NCBI RefSeq assembly: GCF_004027225.2
Contig: NC_044302.2
Coordinates: 74,993,239 to 75,057,238, forward strand
DNA length: 64,000 bases
Reading direction: 5' to 3'
Source of the DNA: Strigops habroptila
Lineage: Eukaryota; Chordata; Aves; Psittaciformes; Psittacidae
Position numbers and translations under genes: made by a program. This document shows, one piece after another, positions 61,201 to 64,000 of this stretch (positions are counted from its first letter, which is position 1; every line of letters starts with the position of its first letter). Under the pieces are notes generated by a model. That model was not told where the DNA came from. It saw only the letters and a program-made list of their open reading frames with translations, and made no database searches.

Positions 61201-64000
61201 AGCAATATGGTAGCTATTAAAAACCAGACAAACCATACATGTGTATTGTTCAAATCTAAAATAAAATCACATGATGTGGAAGAGGGAGAATTGCCCTGTA
61301 ATTACACTGATAATTGAATGTGTTCAGCTTCATATAGGAAAAGAGTTGTATACTGGTTCTATAAATCAAATACACATACTCTTGCACTTGTGTAGTTCAT
61401 TTTCAAGTTAACTATTTATTGGCACAAAAATTTTGTAGCAATGTTCATATATTTATAGGTTAAGCAAAGTTTCCTGAACACATCTGCTGTGCAGCTTATG
61501 TTAGACAGCTCCAAAGCAAAAAATTATGTATTGTGCCTTTCTACTGCCTATACAAGTTTTGAAGGAAAAAAATGTACAAAAGGAGAAAAGAAAGTTGCCA
61601 TAATATCTCTTTCTCTGTTAGTGACTAAGGGAGTGTGCATTGCTGTGTGGTATCCCAAGCGCAAGCATTGGGATCAGAGACATGAATCTGCTCCATGCTT
61701 TTTTGCATGGCAAGAGTGAAAAGAAATCACCAAAGGCAAGGCAGTTTTTCGTGGTTCCTGAAAATGAAGCCTGTTGCCCCAGCAGGCTGAATCAGAGACC
61801 CACAATGAAAGCATAGTCTCAGCATCTGGGAATGGTGAAGCATCCCAGAAGCGGACCCACAATGACACACACACTGAGAAGGTCCTTACTGAGAGGTCAC
61901 CCGCATTAAGTGTGGAGTAAAGCTGTGTCCTCACTGGACCACAGCACTTTCATTACTTAGGATTCAGAATCTTTGGCTGCCAAACTGAGCCAGGCTCCTT
62001 CTCTTTAAAATACAGCCGCCAAAGCTACTGCTTGCCGTCTTGGTAGCCTTCAAGTTTGTTCATTGGAACAGAGAATGAGATACTTATGTGGAGCCTGTGA
62101 AGAGAGAGGCCCATCTCAGACTCTGGTGCAAAGAAATGTCAGAAAGCAGCTTTAACCTCTGTTGCAGAAGTATACAGCCTGCGTAGCCACTGTATAGACA
62201 GAATGACGAGATCCTGTGCACACTGTCAACTGGACATGGACATTTTAGCAGAGTAAGTTGGTATTCGATTACTCAAAGCATAGGCAAACTTGGCAGCAAC
62301 TGGAATGCAGTTTTTCTGGATTGTTATCTTGGATTTGAGTACTTCCTAAGTGTCATTTTGCATTGTCAAAGCAGCTTTCCTAGGCTTCCCATAAGCACCT
62401 CCTGCTACATGTGCACTGTCTTTGGTGGTCATACAAGGCAACAACACAAAGCTCAATGTGTTTTCTGACCTAGGCTCTACGCTCATATTGCTGCTGGTAA
62501 GACTCAAGCATTTCCCCTGTTTCTCACCCTGCCATACCTCTGCATTTGGATGACATTACTGTACAGGGATCCCCTGCCAAAATGTTCTCCCTAGCATGCT
62601 TCCCTCGGAAACTTTGCTGTGAGGAGGAACCCCTGTCCCATATGCTGTGAGATGACAATGACAGTCTAATACCACATTTAAAGACATTATGCAGGCTACA
62701 GAGTCGTGCAACTTTATTACTTGTTTAATTTGAAGAAAAAAAAAAGAAGTTCTACTCACTTGTGGCTTCCCCATCTGGAGGGCATTGAGCTAGTCTTACT
62801 GAGAGAGCTGCCACAAGCATATTGGGTGGATCAGTTCCCTGTTAATGTCAGTGGGATGTGCACACTATCACTCATTGTTTCTAATGGCATTTTTAGTACA
62901 TGCACCAAGGAGGTACTATGCCCTTCCATTAACCGACATTGCCATAGAAATTAGGATCTTGCAGTGTTTGGAATTTATAAACTAATTAAAACCAAAACTA
63001 GATCACGTACTGTTCAGTTACATAATCTCTTTGCAGGCTGACAAATTTCTGTGGTTCTAGGTGTAAGCCCTAAAAAAGCAGCAGCTATTGTGATGTGTAT
63101 TTCAAGCATGGTTAAAAAAACAAAGGACTGAAGTAAGGGAGCAAAGAAGAAGGAGTGATTTTAGATGGCTAATGGAGAGGGCACTGCAAGGAGAGCATGT
63201 GCCACTTAGCAAGGCCTGGGGCTCTCATGGCCCCAGAGGGGGCTCTGCTGCTGCTTAGTGCTGAGCGCCAAGGCACTTCCATTGCTGCATGACTGGCTGC
63301 ATTATGATGCAAGGTGATCCATGGAAACCTGAGTGGGGCTCCTCCCAGCTGACTTTGAATACCTCCCAGATGTAGACCTGCATCCAAACTGGACATCTAC
63401 GCTCCTTTACAGTCAACTAAAACTTCTAAAGAAGAAACAATCTCACTTACTTTTTTATCAGTGAGATGGATTGCATTCAGAAAGTGTCCTTGATCTTTTT
63501 CCCCACTACTGTAAAGGAAATCTAAATTATTTGCTTAATGTAAAACCTATTTTTATACAGCAAATAAGTGTTACCCTTAATACAAGAGTTTTCATGGTAG
63601 GAGAGTGAATATACCAAGGGAAGGAGAATATAGATTTTACCAGGATTGCATGCATGTATACAATCCATCCAACAGCGAAACTGTTGGCACTAACTTGCAA
63701 GGTAACAGGCCATACCCAAAACTTCTCTCACTCTGATGTGGAGTGGAGATTGAACTCAGCATTCCCACATCCCAGGAGAGTATATCCACTGCCAATATGT
63801 TGGATAATTGCACTCTCTGTCTCCCACAGAAGCTGTTCAGGTTTTTATGAATAATTAACTAGTCGTTGCAGAAGTGGTTTGAACCTGATTTGCCCACAAC
63901 CCAGATGAGCATGTTAACTAGCAGGCTGGAGAATCACTCCCTTACATTTCCCACTCCCCTGTCTGGCCCAATGAACACTGAATTATTCATACAAAGGGAT

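Larger units (their letters stand above)
53422..64000. other. AT-rich intergenic right flank
   Basis: 10.6 kb with no recognised gene, RNA gene or clear CR1. It contains a T/G-rich simple stretch at 58243-58297, a pair of identical 35-base segments (55702 and 58077), a minus-strand 146-codon frame at 60243-60683, and a weak CTCF-like site near 63232. The mammalian order predicts FOXD1 further right, outside the window. Confidence 0.5.

Noticed and set aside
1-64000. CRISPR arrays, bacterial operons, tRNA or rRNA genes
   Set aside because: No regularly spaced direct repeats with unique spacers, no bacterial gene layout, and no cloverleaf or rRNA sequence recognised; the DNA is vertebrate nuclear.

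Overview
The window is vertebrate nuclear DNA and almost certainly avian. Four chicken-repeat-1 (CR1) LINE 3' fragments with the typical ATTCTATGA-type tail lie at about 1.26, 26.5, 28.6 and 32.1 kb. A solo LTR whose internal repeats and 3' end I recognise as a common bird endogenous-retrovirus LTR lies at about 52.4-53.4 kb. Genes are split by introns with GT-AG junctions and have CpG-island promoters. The bird order cannot be settled from the sequence alone.

Only two protein-coding genes can be supported, both on the + strand. TMEM171 has coding exons at 8884-9514, 11144-11285 and 15697-15913, which join in frame to 329 codons. A CpG-island promoter lies at about 1.8-2.9 kb and two likely non-coding 5' exons lie upstream of the coding part. 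TMEM174 has coding exons at 22638-23269 and 24297-24399, giving 244 codons. In mammals the order is FCHO2 - TMEM171 - TMEM174 - FOXD1 (established knowledge), so FCHO2 is expected to the left and FOXD1 to the right. Neither is visible here.

Both proteins are small membrane proteins with a glycine-valine-PPPY segment after the last membrane helix and a second PPxY-E-E motif near the C-terminus, and their last introns are both phase 2. This suggests an old tandem duplication giving two WW-domain-binding membrane adaptors. TMEM174 is known as a kidney proximal-tubule protein linked to the phosphate transporter NPT2A; TMEM171 is poorly characterised.

From 24.4 kb to the right end (about 40 kb) I see no protein-coding gene. 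This desert holds a small CpG island with a strong CTCF-like site (26.7-27.0 kb), three CR1 fragments, and a roughly 6.5 kb CpG-retaining domain (41-47.6 kb) with three CpG-dense cores and a possibly conserved homeobox-site-rich block. It also holds the solo LTR and otherwise AT-rich single-copy-looking DNA. The CpG-retaining domain, which has no recognisable gene, is the most interesting unexplained part. It may be a regulatory domain or non-coding RNA promoter region belonging to the neighbouring developmental gene, but that is inference.
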